A DNA stretch of 64,000 nt from Muribaculum gordoncarteri (GTDB taxonomy: Bacteria; Bacteroidota; Bacteroidia; Bacteroidales; Muribaculaceae). The stretch spans positions 2,108,001 to 2,172,000 of the forward strand of contig NZ_CP039393.1 in assembly GCF_004803695.1 (NCBI RefSeq), read 5' to 3'. Position numbers and translations under genes: made by a program. The notes under the pieces were generated by a model. It was not told the DNA's origin and did no database searches. It saw only the letters and a program-made list of their open reading frames with translations. This document shows positions 42,512 through 52,639 of this stretch, piece by piece. Numbering within the stretch: the first letter of the stretch is position 1; each line of letters begins with the position of its first letter.

Positions 42512-42784
42512 TCAAGGATTATAAAGGTCCTTATTGTAAAATTGCATGATTCCCGATATGTGTTCGAGAGCCTGCCGGGCGGGACCGTCGGGGTCAAGCT
42601 CGGCGGCCTTGTAGTAATCGTTTATTGCCTCGCGCCTCCTCCCGAGCTTCCAGTTGAGCCTGGCTCGTTCAAGATAGCAGGCGACATTGCATAAATCGGC
42701 CTCAATCGCATCATTCAACCCAACAATAGCGGCCTCAAATTCGTTCTTATCAATAAGATGTCGTATTTCCGAAGGGATTTCCAT
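42512..42784 (-). CDS. Small TPR-repeat protein
   Basis: A 90-aa protein holding about two tetratricopeptide repeats (EFEAAIVGLNDAIEADLCNV and GRRREAINDYYKAAELDPDG). It is a protein-binding scaffold with no signal peptide. It starts near 42784 and is divergent from the phosphatase gene, with only 33 bp between starts. Partner unknown. Confidence 0.7.
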   Translation of the reverse strand: MEIPSEIRHLIDKNEFEAAIVGLNDAIEADLCNVACYLERARLNWKLGRRREAINDYYKAAELDPDGPARQALEHISGIMQFYNKDLYNP

Positions 42785-42817
42785 CGCCATAAAATTTTTG
42801 CTTTAACTTATAAACGA

Positions 42818-44071
42818 ATGAAACGCCTTTTTATTTTCGCAGCGCTCCTTTTATCAGCCATGCTCACTTGGAACCTCAATGCGTCTGACCGATACACATT
42901 GCTCGACCTCATGGGCAGTGCCAAGCCCTATCCCGCACCCGACTCACTGCTCACCCACCCCGATTCGCTCCAAGCGGTAATGATAAATCATGTGGGACGA
43001 CACGGTGCCCGATTCCCGGCAAGCGATGAAAGAGCGATGACACTGCTCGACATACTGCAGAAAGCTGAAAAGGCCGGCACTATAACCCCGACAGGGCGCA
43101 TGCTGCTCGAGCTCACCTACAATGTGGTCATGTATAGCACCGGACGCTGGGGAACCCTCGACCCGCTCGGAATGGCCGAGCAGCGAGGCATTGCAAGCCG
43201 AATGCGCGAAACCTATCCGCAGCTGTTTGACGACGGCACCGTGACGGCAATTTCTTCCTACGTGCCGCGATGCATCATGAGCATGTATTCATTCACCCAT
43301 GAGCTGGCATCGATCAACAACCACATCGACATATCGACCAACTCGGGACGCGTCAACTCGCCGCTCATGCGTCCGTTTGACCTCAACAAGGAGTATGTCG
43401 ACTATCGCAAGGATGGCTCCTGGAAACCCGTCTACGACAGCTACTTCGACAGTCATGCTCCGGCCAATCCCATAATCAGGGCCATAGGAGCCGACTATCC
43501 TATCGACCGCAAGCAGGCGCAGGAACTGTCAATGACCGAGTACGGGCTGCTTGCCGGATTGAGGGCAATGAGCATCGACGGGCACATAACGGCCTTTTTC
43601 AGCATCGAGGAGCTCAACGCGCTGTGGGCGTGCAACAATCTGAAGCAATATCTGCAACGCACGGCGTCGTCACTGACGACACTCCCCGCCTCGATAGCGT
43701 CAAAGTTGCTCGACAACCTCATCACCACGACCGACGACTTCATTGCCGGGCGCAACGATTCGATTAAAGTGATGTTGCGGTTTGGACACGCCGAAACCAT
43801 GATGCCGCTGCTGTCGCTTATGCGTCTTCCGGGATGCTACTACGTGACCGACGACATGGAGAGCGTTGCGCAGCACTGGCACAACTTCCACGTTGTACCC
43901 ATGGCCTCCAATCTGCAGATCATCGTGTTCCGCTCCACTTCGGGCCGCTACTACGTGCGCTTCGACCTCAACGAATGTCCCGTGCCACTGCTTCCCGACG
44001 ACAGCCGCATCTACATCCCTTGGGATGAGGCAAAGGCCCGACTCAAATACTGCCTCACCGGTCAGGAGTAG
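42818..44071 (+). CDS. MINPP-like histidine acid phosphatase (phytase type)
   Basis: A 417-aa exported histidine phosphatase (signal peptide ending LNASD). The catalytic RHGARFP motif is at 61-67 (HVGRHGARFPASDE) and the proton donor lies in FGHAETMMP, the HAE variant typical of multiple inositol polyphosphate phosphatases. Bacteroides relatives degrade phytate in the gut. The start at 42818 gives a proper signal peptide; the longer frame from 42758 would overlap the divergent gene. Its 3' end overlaps the convergent MFS gene by 17 nt. Confidence 0.85.
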   Translation: MKRLFIFAALLLSAMLTWNLNASDRYTLLDLMGSAKPYPAPDSLLTHPDSLQAVMINHVGRHGARFPASDERAMTLLDILQKAEKAGTITPTGRMLLELTYNVVMYSTGRWGTLDPLGMAEQRGIASRMRETYPQLFDDGTVTAISSYVPRCIMSMYSFTHELASINNHIDISTNSGRVNSPLMRPFDLNKEYVDYRKDGSWKPVYDSYFDSHAPANPIIRAIGADYPIDRKQAQELSMTEYGLLAGLRAMSIDGHITAFFSIEELNALWACNNLKQYLQRTASSLTTLPASIASKLLDNLITTTDDFIAGRNDSIKVMLRFGHAETMMPLLSLMRLPGCYYVTDDMESVAQHWHNFHVVPMASNLQIIVFRSTSGRYYVRFDLNECPVPLLPDDSRIYIPWDEAKARLKYCLTGQE

Positions 44072-45221
44072 CAAGGCGTTGCGCTATGTGTCGTCTGAAC
44101 AGGTATAACACCACTACTCCCGTCAGGGCGAAACCCGCGCCTATCAATGACGAATAGCGCACTCCCGCACCCGAATCGACAGGAAATCCGCCAAAGAGAG
44201 CGCCCAAGGCGTTACCGAGATTAAACGCTATCTGCACCATGGCTCCGCCCATAAGCTCTCCGCCGGGCGAATACTTGATGAGCAGCAACTGCATGGGCGG
44301 CGACACGGCAAACAACGCTGCCGCCGAAAGACACACCATAGGCACGCTCACCCAGCGACACTGTGCCCACAGGAACAGTGACATTAGTGCTACAAAAATC
44401 ACAATCTCGATGTAATAGGACATGCGCGGCGGCGTAAAGCGGTCGCTCAAGGCTCCGCCATAGTAAGTGCCGATGCACATGCTCGCTCCCACAAGCAGCA
44501 TAAGCACCGGAATGAACCCCATGCTCAGTCCCGTGACATCGGTAATCAACGGCGTGACATAGCTGTACATACTGAACACACCGGCATTGCCGAGCATCGT
44601 TGCCGCAATGAGCAACCAGGGTTCACGCTTCTTAAGGAATCGGAACTGGCCTTTTATATTGGTGGGAGGCAACGGTGCCATGCGGGGCACCATAAGCCAC
44701 AGGCCCAGCAGCGTTATCACGCCCCAGCCCACTACAAACATGAATATGTAACGCCATGAAAGAGTGTTGCCTATCAGACTGCCAAACGGCACGCCAAGCA
44801 GATTGGCGACAGTCATTCCCATACACATAAGCGCCACGGCCGATGTAGCGCGGTTAACGCCCACAAGCCGGCTCGCCACCAACGCGCCGGTGCCGAAATA
44901 AGCACCGTGAGGCAACCCCGATATAAATCGCATGATTAAAGCCACAGTATAGTCGCTCGACAACGTAAAGCCGAGATTGCCCGCAATGTAGACAACCATC
45001 AACATTAACAATATACGCTTCAACGGCCAGTTGCGGGTAAACAGTACAATCAACGGAGCACCGACGCACACACCCAAGGCATACGCCGAAATAAGGTGTC
45101 CGGCCGAAGCTATCGACACGCCGAACTGAGCCGCCAGCTCGGGCAGAATGCTCATCATGACATACTCCGTTATGCCGAGCCCGAATGTTCCCAGCGCAAG
45201 GGCAAACAATCCTTTCTTCAT
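44055..45221 (-). CDS. MFS exporter, AraJ-like (DHA1)
   Basis: A 388-aa major facilitator with 12 hydrophobic helices. The N-terminus ALALGTFGLGITEYVMMSIL and the GLPHGAYFGTGALVASRLV loop match the AraJ/YdhP-like subgroup of drug or sugar efflux proteins. It exports a small molecule by proton antiport; substrate unknown. A TAACTTTG -7 box on the minus strand (45262-45255) lies 34 nt upstream of the start. Convergent with the phosphatase gene. Confidence 0.85.
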   Translation of the reverse strand: MKKGLFALALGTFGLGITEYVMMSILPELAAQFGVSIASAGHLISAYALGVCVGAPLIVLFTRNWPLKRILLMLMVVYIAGNLGFTLSSDYTVALIMRFISGLPHGAYFGTGALVASRLVGVNRATSAVALMCMGMTVANLLGVPFGSLIGNTLSWRYIFMFVVGWGVITLLGLWLMVPRMAPLPPTNIKGQFRFLKKREPWLLIAATMLGNAGVFSMYSYVTPLITDVTGLSMGFIPVLMLLVGASMCIGTYYGGALSDRFTPPRMSYYIEIVIFVALMSLFLWAQCRWVSVPMVCLSAAALFAVSPPMQLLLIKYSPGGELMGGAMVQIAFNLGNALGALFGGFPVDSGAGVRYSSLIGAGFALTGVVVLYLFRRHIAQRLATPDR

Positions 45222-45289
45222 AGGTTGAACAACAAATCAAATGAAAATCGCCTGCAAAGTTAGCGATTTAAATCCAATCCGCCATTTCC

Positions 45290-48200
45290 TTAATCACTTA
45301 ACTCATATTCTTTAGGAATAATTTGAGTTATAGCCTCATCTATAAGACAAAGCTTTCTAACAGTCCAATTGTTAAATTCACTCGCTTCTTCAACCAACTC
45401 CTTAAATCCTTCAATTTCTTCCGGCATTCTAAAACCCATCCTTAACCCAGTAAATATCAACAGTTTGCCTAACTGGAAAAAGTCATTGAAATATTGAGAG
45501 TCAACTTTATTCATAAACATAATCACATTACCACATATTGCCCTATAATTATGCAGAAATGCATTATTAGGGCCATAATAATGGCCGACTCCAACCAGAT
45601 TTATTTTAGCTTTAGTTTTCCACTCATTTTCATTTTCAAATCCCAGCCAATCTTCAACAAAAGGCATTTCTCCATCATGATAGGATGAAAATTCATTAGC
45701 AGCCAAGAGCAACAGTGTATTTACTGATAGACTTTGTGGATTTTTGATATCCATAAGCTTAACATTTTCACAATATGGCATTATATATTTATATTGTTCA
45801 GGGAATGAAATATTAAATGCCATTTCAGAAAAATATTTTATATAAATATCCGAAAAATACAAAAATGGGTATAAATTTATAACTGCGAAAAAATGCTCGT
45901 AGTCTTTATTAGCTACATGATTTAAAGCGGCTGATATAAATAGGAATTTAGCAATACTGTGTTTTATATCTAACACATCTTCAGGTGTTAATTGTCGGAT
46001 ATCTCGTCTTAACATCGACAATTGTTCAATGGTTTCTCTTACACTGCGATTATAATTCTCTCTAATCCATTCCGCGTCTTTTTCATTCAAGCTCATACCT
46101 TCCGATAACATAACAGCAGCTTTTAAAATTTCAAAATAAAGCTTTGCTTCACGAATTTTTATGCTATCTCCTATTTGTTCGGAATTTGCAGTTTTATACA
46201 AAATCTCCAGTATTTGAGATGAGTATTTATATAACAGCTTTCCTTCATGTATTAGCATCCACACCTCAATAGAAGGATTGATATCATTCCCTTTCCATTG
46301 CTTTGATAATATTAACTCTTCTAAGTCATTTACTAAAACAGAGTTTCCCCACTCAGCAAAACCATAATCAACAATTAAATTGCCTGTCTTAGAATCCCTA
46401 ATGCCAATTTTATTTTCGCTATTTTTTGCCATTATAGGTTGCCATGGATTGCGTAGATTCTTTATACTATCATCAGCATAGTTTAATATCAATTGATCCT
46501 CAGCAACAAGCATAGGCTTATATCCAAGTTGCAAAACTACCAATATGGCCAATATTTCTCCATTTATAACTAAAGGCCATTGAAATTTCCGATATTTCTC
46601 TTTACCTTTCTTAATCCATAATAATTTATATAATGCAATTATTGCCACAATCAAAGCGGTAAACCTTATTGCGACATCCAATTTGGGATTTGGGTAAATA
46701 AACCAAGCATCTAACGCCAATACCAATAGTACACCTAAATATACACAATACGGTTTTGTGAATTTAGGCTTAATATAGACAGTAAGTAATGCGATCGGGA
46801 TTAAAAACAGTCCCCATGCCGAGCTCTCCGATTTAAGATAACCATTAAAACCTTCAACTGGAAATATACAATAGAAAAACACTATTGTCAGCATTATCGT
46901 CAAACATAACATAGGAACACTCAGATTCAAAGCTTCATTGCGTTTACGAGATCCTATTAAGCCGTAAACAAGAGCACCCAATAGCACATAGTAACACACA
47001 AAAGCCATCCAATTTCCGGTATCCATCACTATGTGATATGCCTTATAAAAGCTTTCTGCAGATAGAACAATCGAACCAAATGCCAACAACAGCGTCAATC
47101 CACAATAGATAAATGTTTTCTTCCATCCCGAAAAAGCGTTATTCACAGCCATTGAACCGCAAAAGACCGTCAAGATTATTGACGACAGATTGGCAAATGA
47201 TTTCAAGGCTTCAATACCGCCATTATATATACCATTGAATATCATTGCCCCCACATCATGCGTTAGATAAAGGAACGCAAATATAAGAAAAGGAATCGAC
47301 AGAATCATACTAATCATCCTCTTCATCGACATCTCGGCGATTTGCTTCTCTTTTTCAGCCGATATTCGACGATTCTCCAATTCCGCTTTTTCCTTTTCCC
47401 ACTCCTCAGTTCTTGTACGTATACGTTCGGCCACTACTTTAGCAAGCGAATCGTGCACAAGCTCGACATAGTCTTCTCCGTTTACAGGAGCACATTTGAT
47501 AAGACGCTCCTTTTCCAACGCCATGCGATAATCGGCAAAATCAGCCTTTTCAAGCTCCGATGAAGTGGTCTTTATCCTAACGCGACGGCCTCTTGAGTCC
47601 ACAAGCGCGTTCTCAATCGCCTCCTGTGTCTTCTCCGGAACGCCACACCGTTCAATAGTCCGCACATAATAATCGGCCACGAGATTTGACAGGTTCTCGC
47701 CCGACAACAAATCAACAGCTCTGTCATTTTCACTAATGGATGTCGCCACTATCGAAAGTAACATAGCAGAAACAATTGGCAGATTACGTTCAGTTTTGTC
47801 AAGTTCCTCAACCGACCGTCCTGTTATGAATGACAAAATCTTTTTCTTTTCTCCATCAGGAACATTAGAAAGCAACGACATTACTTCCCAAGCCTCATCG
47901 ATTGTCAGCGGCTTAAGATTGTATCGGTTATTCTTTATCGCAGGTATGAAATATCGCTGTACTCCCCAATAATCCAGATCGCCGATGTATTCATTGCGCA
48001 TAGCCAACAACACCTTGAAGTTCTTCTGCTCCGAAATAACAGGGAACTTCTCCTTATCAGGCAACTTGGCACGTACACGGTCAACAATTCGGGCCGGGCA
48101 CGAATTCTCTTCAAGTCCGCTGAACCACCGGAAAAAGCTATCGGTCCATTCAGGATTTATCGGTCGAGTTATAACCTCTTCAAACTGGTCAAATATAATA

Positions 48201-48730
48201 ATGGGCTTTAATGGAATGCCGTAAAAATCAAATGAATAATTACGCAACAGCCACCACGCGTTATTGTAAAGCTGAAGATTGCGGTCGAGCGTGTTTAACA
48301 TCTCATCATTACTTGATGCGACAACCCTAAGCGGCAAATCCTTGTGATCCGATGAATAATCTATAAGTGCTTTTATACTTGTAAGTTTTTCGCCTTTAAC
48401 CTTGTCATCTTTAAGTTTCTGCTTATTATATGGATTGATCGCCTCCGCGATTGAATCGCACAACAATTTATTAAAGTCGGGCGACTTACTTTCAAATAAT
48501 TTATCGGTAATAACTATAGGCACAGGGATGAATCCTGCGCTTTTTAGCTTGGGCAACAATCCCGCACTTATCAACGAGCTTTTTCCCTCACCCGATTCAG
48601 AATGAAGCACCACAATGTCATTGCGCTTCAACATTGACAATATATCGTCGATAGCTTGAGAGCGACCCTTGAAAATAGCCGCATCTTTTTCAGTATAGGA
48701 AGCCAATCCTATGAATGATGTATTTTTCAT
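45290..48730 (-). CDS. nSTAND1-type NTPase with multi-TM domain (conflict system)
   Basis: A 1146-aa protein. Residues 1-435 are an nSTAND1 NTPase: start FIGLASYTEKDAAIFKGRSQ, Walker A SESGEGKSS (44-52, Ser in place of the usual first Gly, Lys50 kept), Walker B PIIIFDQFEE (176-185), a sensor-like LLAMRNEYIGDL (241-252) and a winged-helix-like VELVHDSLAKVVAERI (422-437). A short coiled coil (440-470) leads to about nine transmembrane helices (472-740). The C-terminal 400 residues are soluble, helical and unrecognised. It follows the SIR2-like/TIR gene by 5 nt. STAND NTPases sense phage or stress ligands and oligomerize to activate effectors; here the membrane part could be a second effector. 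Role inferred. Confidence 0.8.
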   Translation of the reverse strand: MKNTSFIGLASYTEKDAAIFKGRSQAIDDILSMLKRNDIVVLHSESGEGKSSLISAGLLPKLKSAGFIPVPIVITDKLFESKSPDFNKLLCDSIAEAINPYNKQKLKDDKVKGEKLTSIKALIDYSSDHKDLPLRVVASSNDEMLNTLDRNLQLYNNAWWLLRNYSFDFYGIPLKPIIIFDQFEEVITRPINPEWTDSFFRWFSGLEENSCPARIVDRVRAKLPDKEKFPVISEQKNFKVLLAMRNEYIGDLDYWGVQRYFIPAIKNNRYNLKPLTIDEAWEVMSLLSNVPDGEKKKILSFITGRSVEELDKTERNLPIVSAMLLSIVATSISENDRAVDLLSGENLSNLVADYYVRTIERCGVPEKTQEAIENALVDSRGRRVRIKTTSSELEKADFADYRMALEKERLIKCAPVNGEDYVELVHDSLAKVVAERIRTRTEEWEKEKAELENRRISAEKEKQIAEMSMKRMISMILSIPFLIFAFLYLTHDVGAMIFNGIYNGGIEALKSFANLSSIILTVFCGSMAVNNAFSGWKKTFIYCGLTLLLAFGSIVLSAESFYKAYHIVMDTGNWMAFVCYYVLLGALVYGLIGSRKRNEALNLSVPMLCLTIMLTIVFFYCIFPVEGFNGYLKSESSAWGLFLIPIALLTVYIKPKFTKPYCVYLGVLLVLALDAWFIYPNPKLDVAIRFTALIVAIIALYKLLWIKKGKEKYRKFQWPLVINGEILAILVVLQLGYKPMLVAEDQLILNYADDSIKNLRNPWQPIMAKNSENKIGIRDSKTGNLIVDYGFAEWGNSVLVNDLEELILSKQWKGNDINPSIEVWMLIHEGKLLYKYSSQILEILYKTANSEQIGDSIKIREAKLYFEILKAAVMLSEGMSLNEKDAEWIRENYNRSVRETIEQLSMLRRDIRQLTPEDVLDIKHSIAKFLFISAALNHVANKDYEHFFAVINLYPFLYFSDIYIKYFSEMAFNISFPEQYKYIMPYCENVKLMDIKNPQSLSVNTLLLLAANEFSSYHDGEMPFVEDWLGFENENEWKTKAKINLVGVGHYYGPNNAFLHNYRAICGNVIMFMNKVDSQYFNDFFQLGKLLIFTGLRMGFRMPEEIEGFKELVEEASEFNNWTVRKLCLIDEAITQIIPKEYELSD

Positions 48731-48735
48731 AGCAA

Positions 48736-50076
48736 TTATTTACAAATTTCAATATCGTTATCACTAAAATCGGGATTTAACACCTTCATGTTTATATGGT
48801 AGAAAACCGCGCTTATATCCGGGAAGTTCTTTGCCATCTCTTCGATTAATTTTGTATCCAAAGGACTGCCATTTTTCCAGACCCTGCCGTCAATTACCAA
48901 CGGGAGGGAAAATACAGCGTCTTCAGGCAACGATTTAATTCTTTTAGCAGCCTCTATGACCTCGACTTTTACATGAGAATCCTCAAAAACCTTGCTCCAA
49001 AAATTCTCGGTAACCACAGGGATGTATAACTTGGACTTATAAATCGCCTTTATGTAGCGATTCACATAGTTTTCGCCATATTTTATCGCCTCCTTGTCGA
49101 AAAACACATTATTCAATTTGCGGCTGAGTACGTTGTATATCCTCTCCGCGATGTCATAGTCCTCGCCTGCGTATGAAATGAAAGCGTCATAACTTTCGCA
49201 ATCAGCCTTCGATTCAGTGCTAATCATTTTGTCACGATCCTTAATTCGAGAGGTTATCTCAGCCAAAATTTCATCAACAGCCTGATCGGTATCAAAATGA
49301 TAACATTGCAGGAAATCGAAGAATCCCACATTTGAATCAGTGTGGCTTAACCAATACTTCTGCACTTCACCTGCTTGATTCTGAAAGGGGAACCACAAAA
49401 AGCGAAAAATCCAGTCGGGCAAATGACTTCCCAAGACCATAAGTCGCCCCGGCTTTTCAGCAAGATAGTTATAAAGATTGTTACATGAATAATCGCCACC
49501 TTGTATATTGTGCAGGAACTCAAGCAACGAATCCTCGTCACACACCCACTTCCAGCCATCGGCCGCTTTGCCGAATATATGGTAAACCGTATTTCCGAGC
49601 GACGAAATGTCATCCTTATTACGCCCCTGGCTCACACTCGCCGGACTATAATAAAACGAATTGTAGTTTACTCCACGGACACTTAATGCATTCTCTATAA
49701 GCGAGAACGGCGATGTGGTGATTATCAATCGCGGTTTCATTGCAGCAAGAAAATCGAGAACCGATTCCCTTAACCGCAATCTGCCGTTATCGCGTACCTC
49801 ATCCACTATTTCCCGAAATTCATCTTTAAACCTAACAGCATCCATCGAGGCTTTGGCTCGCGTAAATATATAATAAATTTCAGCTGAAGATTCGCATTTT
49901 ACATTACGTAATTCGGGAATCTCCTCACACAACTGTTGCACGACATAGGACAACAGCGTGACATCTCCGTCAGGAGTTTCAACTATAAAAGCATCATCCC
50001 CGATTAAAGGGACAATTGAATTACTATTGGTTACAACCGACTTTATGTTACGCTCCTGAGCTCGAGAAAATGGCAT
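48736..50076 (-). CDS. Degenerate SIR2-like domain fused to TIR domain
   Basis: A 446-aa soluble protein. Residues 1-280 resemble SIR2-like defence domains (PRLIITTSPFSLIENAL, and NTVYHIFGKAADGW where xKLHG is expected), but the glycine-rich NAD motif and the His before Gly are missing, so this half is probably not an active NADase. Residues 296-430 are a TIR domain: YDAFISYAGEDYDIAERIY, VFFDKEAIKYGENY, SKLYIPVVTENFWSK and VKVEVIEAAK, where Glu372 is the best candidate catalytic residue. TIR domains in conflict systems consume NAD+ or make cyclic ADP-ribose signals. First gene of a two-gene operon with the STAND membrane NTPase and with its own regulated promoter. Confidence 0.8.
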   Translation of the reverse strand: MPFSRAQERNIKSVVTNSNSIVPLIGDDAFIVETPDGDVTLLSYVVQQLCEEIPELRNVKCESSAEIYYIFTRAKASMDAVRFKDEFREIVDEVRDNGRLRLRESVLDFLAAMKPRLIITTSPFSLIENALSVRGVNYNSFYYSPASVSQGRNKDDISSLGNTVYHIFGKAADGWKWVCDEDSLLEFLHNIQGGDYSCNNLYNYLAEKPGRLMVLGSHLPDWIFRFLWFPFQNQAGEVQKYWLSHTDSNVGFFDFLQCYHFDTDQAVDEILAEITSRIKDRDKMISTESKADCESYDAFISYAGEDYDIAERIYNVLSRKLNNVFFDKEAIKYGENYVNRYIKAIYKSKLYIPVVTENFWSKVFEDSHVKVEVIEAAKRIKSLPEDAVFSLPLVIDGRVWKNGSPLDTKLIEEMAKNFPDISAVFYHINMKVLNPDFSDNDIEICK

Positions 50077-50087
50077 AAGGTTATATG

Positions 50088-50139
50088 ATTGGTATTTTTA
50101 CAAAAATAATAATTCTTTATTATTCTCGCAAATACCAAT
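50088..50139 (-). promoter_or_regulatory. Promoter of the TIR/STAND operon inside a 10-bp inverted repeat
   Basis: On the minus strand, TTTG (50132-50129), 20 nt, TATTTTTG (50108-50101): full consensus. Perfect inverted arms ATTGGTATTT (50088-50097) and AAATACCAAT (50130-50139) cover the expected start site and the -33 element, an arrangement suited to repression by a dimer or looped tetramer. Confidence 0.75.
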
Positions 50140-50189
50140 AACCGCATAATCAATGCCGATGCTGATTTGAGGCGTTGAGGGAGTTGGGG

Positions 50190-50933
50190 TTACATGAGTT
50201 CCTTGACCAGGAGGTAGAGGAGGGCGGCGAGGACGCCGCCAAGAAGCGGGCCTACGATGGGTACCCAGCTGTAGCTCCACTGGCTGGAGCCCTTGCCCTT
50301 TATCGGCAATATAGCGTGGGCGATGCGCGGCCCCAGGTCACGTGCCGGATTGATGGCGTAACCCGTCGTGCCGCCGAGCGACATACCAATCACCACAACG
50401 AGCAGGGCCACAGGTAACGCGCCCACACTGCCGAGTCCCACCTCCGAGGAGTTCTCCTTGTCGCCCATAAACAGAATAACGAGCACAAGAATGAACGTAC
50501 CCACGATTTCGCATATCATGTTACGACGATAATTCTTTATGGCAGGAATGGTGGCAAACACACCGAGCTTGGTTTCGGCCTCAGCCGTGGCATCGAAGTG
50601 ATCCTTATAAAATACGTAGACAATAACGGCTCCAAGTATTCCGCCGGCAATCTGCGACACGATGTAGGGCAGCACATACTCCCACGGGAACTTACCCGCA
50701 GCGGCAAGCCCCAACGTAACGGCCGGATTAAGATGCGCTCCGGTATAAGGCCCGGCGATGAGCACACCGCACATAACGGCAAGACCCCATGCAAGCGTCA
50801 CCACCACCCATCCGGCTCCCTCGCCCTTGGACTTGCGCAGCGACACACACGCCACCACGCCGCAACCAAGTAACACGAGAACGAATGTGCCTATGAACTC
50901 AAAAAGGCATTGGACTAAAAGCGAAACTTTCAT
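50190..50933 (-). CDS. glpF: Glycerol facilitator (MIP family)
   Basis: A 247-aa aquaglyceroporin with six helices and the two NPA half-helix motifs (HLNPAVTLG at 69-71, and GYAINPARDLGPR). The Asp after the second NPAR (RDLGPR) is typical of glycerol-conducting members. It lets glycerol diffuse in for the kinase encoded 7 nt upstream in transcription order. No glycerol-3-phosphate dehydrogenase gene is adjacent. Confidence 0.9.
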   Translation of the reverse strand: MKVSLLVQCLFEFIGTFVLVLLGCGVVACVSLRKSKGEGAGWVVVTLAWGLAVMCGVLIAGPYTGAHLNPAVTLGLAAAGKFPWEYVLPYIVSQIAGGILGAVIVYVFYKDHFDATAEAETKLGVFATIPAIKNYRRNMICEIVGTFILVLVILFMGDKENSSEVGLGSVGALPVALLVVVIGMSLGGTTGYAINPARDLGPRIAHAILPIKGKGSSQWSYSWVPIVGPLLGGVLAALLYLLVKELM

Positions 50934-50940
50934 GACTACA

Positions 50941-52440
50941 CTACTTTATCGGATATTCGGTAAGTACCCGGTTCACGGCGTTGTGCCATCCCTCGATTTC
51001 ACTCGCCACCTTGGCAAGATCGCCCGACGGAGAGAACACCTTCTCAACCTGCCACTGAGAGCGCACTTCGTCAAGGTCACTCCAATATCCCACGGCGAGT
51101 CCGGCAAGATAGGCCGCACCAAGCGCGGTGGTTTCGGTGATGCGCGGACGCATGACATCGGTATTCAATATGTCGCTCTGGAACTGCATCAGCAGATTGT
51201 TGCGTGACGCTCCGCCGTCGACCTTCAGATTGGCGATGGGCAGTTCGGCGTCACGTTCCATCGCCTTCACTATGTCATAGGTCTGATAGGCAATTCCCTC
51301 AAGAGCGGCACGTGCTATGTGGGCGGTCGTGGTTCCTCGGCTGATGCCCGATATGGCGCCACGGGCATACTGATCCCAATATGGCGCGCCAAGTCCGGTG
51401 AGTGCCGGCACGAAATACACCCCGTCGGTGTCGGGCACCGACTCGGCAAGTGCCTCCACCTCGGCCGACGATGTTATGCACTTCAATGAGTCGCGCAGCC
51501 ACTGGATCACCGAACCGCCGACAAATATCGACCCCTCGAGAGCGTAGGTCACCTTGTCGCCAAGCTTCCACGCAATGGTGGTGAGCAGCTTGTTTTTCGA
51601 CTCTATGGGACGCTCACCGCTGTTCATCAACAGGAAGCATCCCGTGCCGTAGGTGTTCTTAACCGAACCGGGTTCAATACACATCTGTCCGAACAGTGCG
51701 GCCTGCTGGTCGCCGGCACTTCCCGATATGGGCACATGGTGGGCAAAGAGGGTCGATGTAGTGTGACCGTACACCTCGCTCGACGACTTCACTTCGGGCA
51801 TCATCGACAACGGAATGCCAAACATATCAAGCAGTTCCTTGTCCCACTCGAGAGTGTGGATGTTGAAGAGCATCGTGCGTGACGCATTGCTGACATCGGT
51901 CACGTGAATATCGCCGCGGGTCAATCGCCACATGAGCCATGTTTCGACGGTACCAAACATCAGCTTACCCTCGTCGGCACGCTTGCGCGCTCCGGGAACA
52001 TTGTCGAGAATCCACTTGATTTTCGTCGCGCTGAAGTAGGCGTCAAGTATCAGTCCGGTCTTGCTACGTATCATCTCCACCACTCCCTCGCGGCGAAGCT
52101 GGTCGCAATACTCCGAAGTGCGCCTGTCCTGCCACACGATTGCGTTATATATCGGCTCCTCGGTGTCACGGTCCCACACGATTGTGGTTTCGCGCTGGTT
52201 GGTTATGCCTATCGCGGCTATGTTCTTTCCGTTTATGTCGATCTTCGATATAGCCTCGGCTATTACCGAAGCCTGCGAAGCCCATATCTGATGAGGATTG
52301 TGCTCAACCCATCCCGAGCGGGGAAATATCTGTTCAAATTCACGTTGCGCCACAGAGCATATCGAACCCTTGCGGTCAAATACGATGGCACGCGAGCTGC
52401 TTGTGCCTTGGTCGAGCGACAGGATGTATTGTTGTTCCAT
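50941..52440 (-). CDS. glpK: Glycerol kinase
   Basis: A 499-aa FGGY-family kinase of normal length. Signatures include [35 protein letters not shown] and [15 protein letters not shown]. It phosphorylates glycerol to sn-glycerol-3-phosphate and traps it in the cell. First gene of the glpKF pair. The 200 nt upstream (52441-52639) show no gene and no clear promoter match. Confidence 0.93.
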   Translation of the reverse strand: MEQQYILSLDQGTSSSRAIVFDRKGSICSVAQREFEQIFPRSGWVEHNPHQIWASQASVIAEAISKIDINGKNIAAIGITNQRETTIVWDRDTEEPIYNAIVWQDRRTSEYCDQLRREGVVEMIRSKTGLILDAYFSATKIKWILDNVPGARKRADEGKLMFGTVETWLMWRLTRGDIHVTDVSNASRTMLFNIHTLEWDKELLDMFGIPLSMMPEVKSSSEVYGHTTSTLFAHHVPISGSAGDQQAALFGQMCIEPGSVKNTYGTGCFLLMNSGERPIESKNKLLTTIAWKLGDKVTYALEGSIFVGGSVIQWLRDSLKCITSSAEVEALAESVPDTDGVYFVPALTGLGAPYWDQYARGAISGISRGTTTAHIARAALEGIAYQTYDIVKAMERDAELPIANLKVDGGASRNNLLMQFQSDILNTDVMRPRITETTALGAAYLAGLAVGYWSDLDEVRSQWQVEKVFSPSGDLAKVASEIEGWHNAVNRVLTEYPIK

Positions 52441-52639
52441 AATTTTTCATTAACCCCTCACTATCGAGAGCTGATTTAAAGTAACTATGATTCAGGGAAG
52501 GACACAACACCTTCCTTATAGTTAGGAACAACCCATAACCATTAAAGGTTCCGTCACATAATGTAGTTAAGACCCTTAATACACATTTAATAACATCAAT
52601 ACCGACTTATTGAACAATCAGCCCTTTAACTCCGACAGC

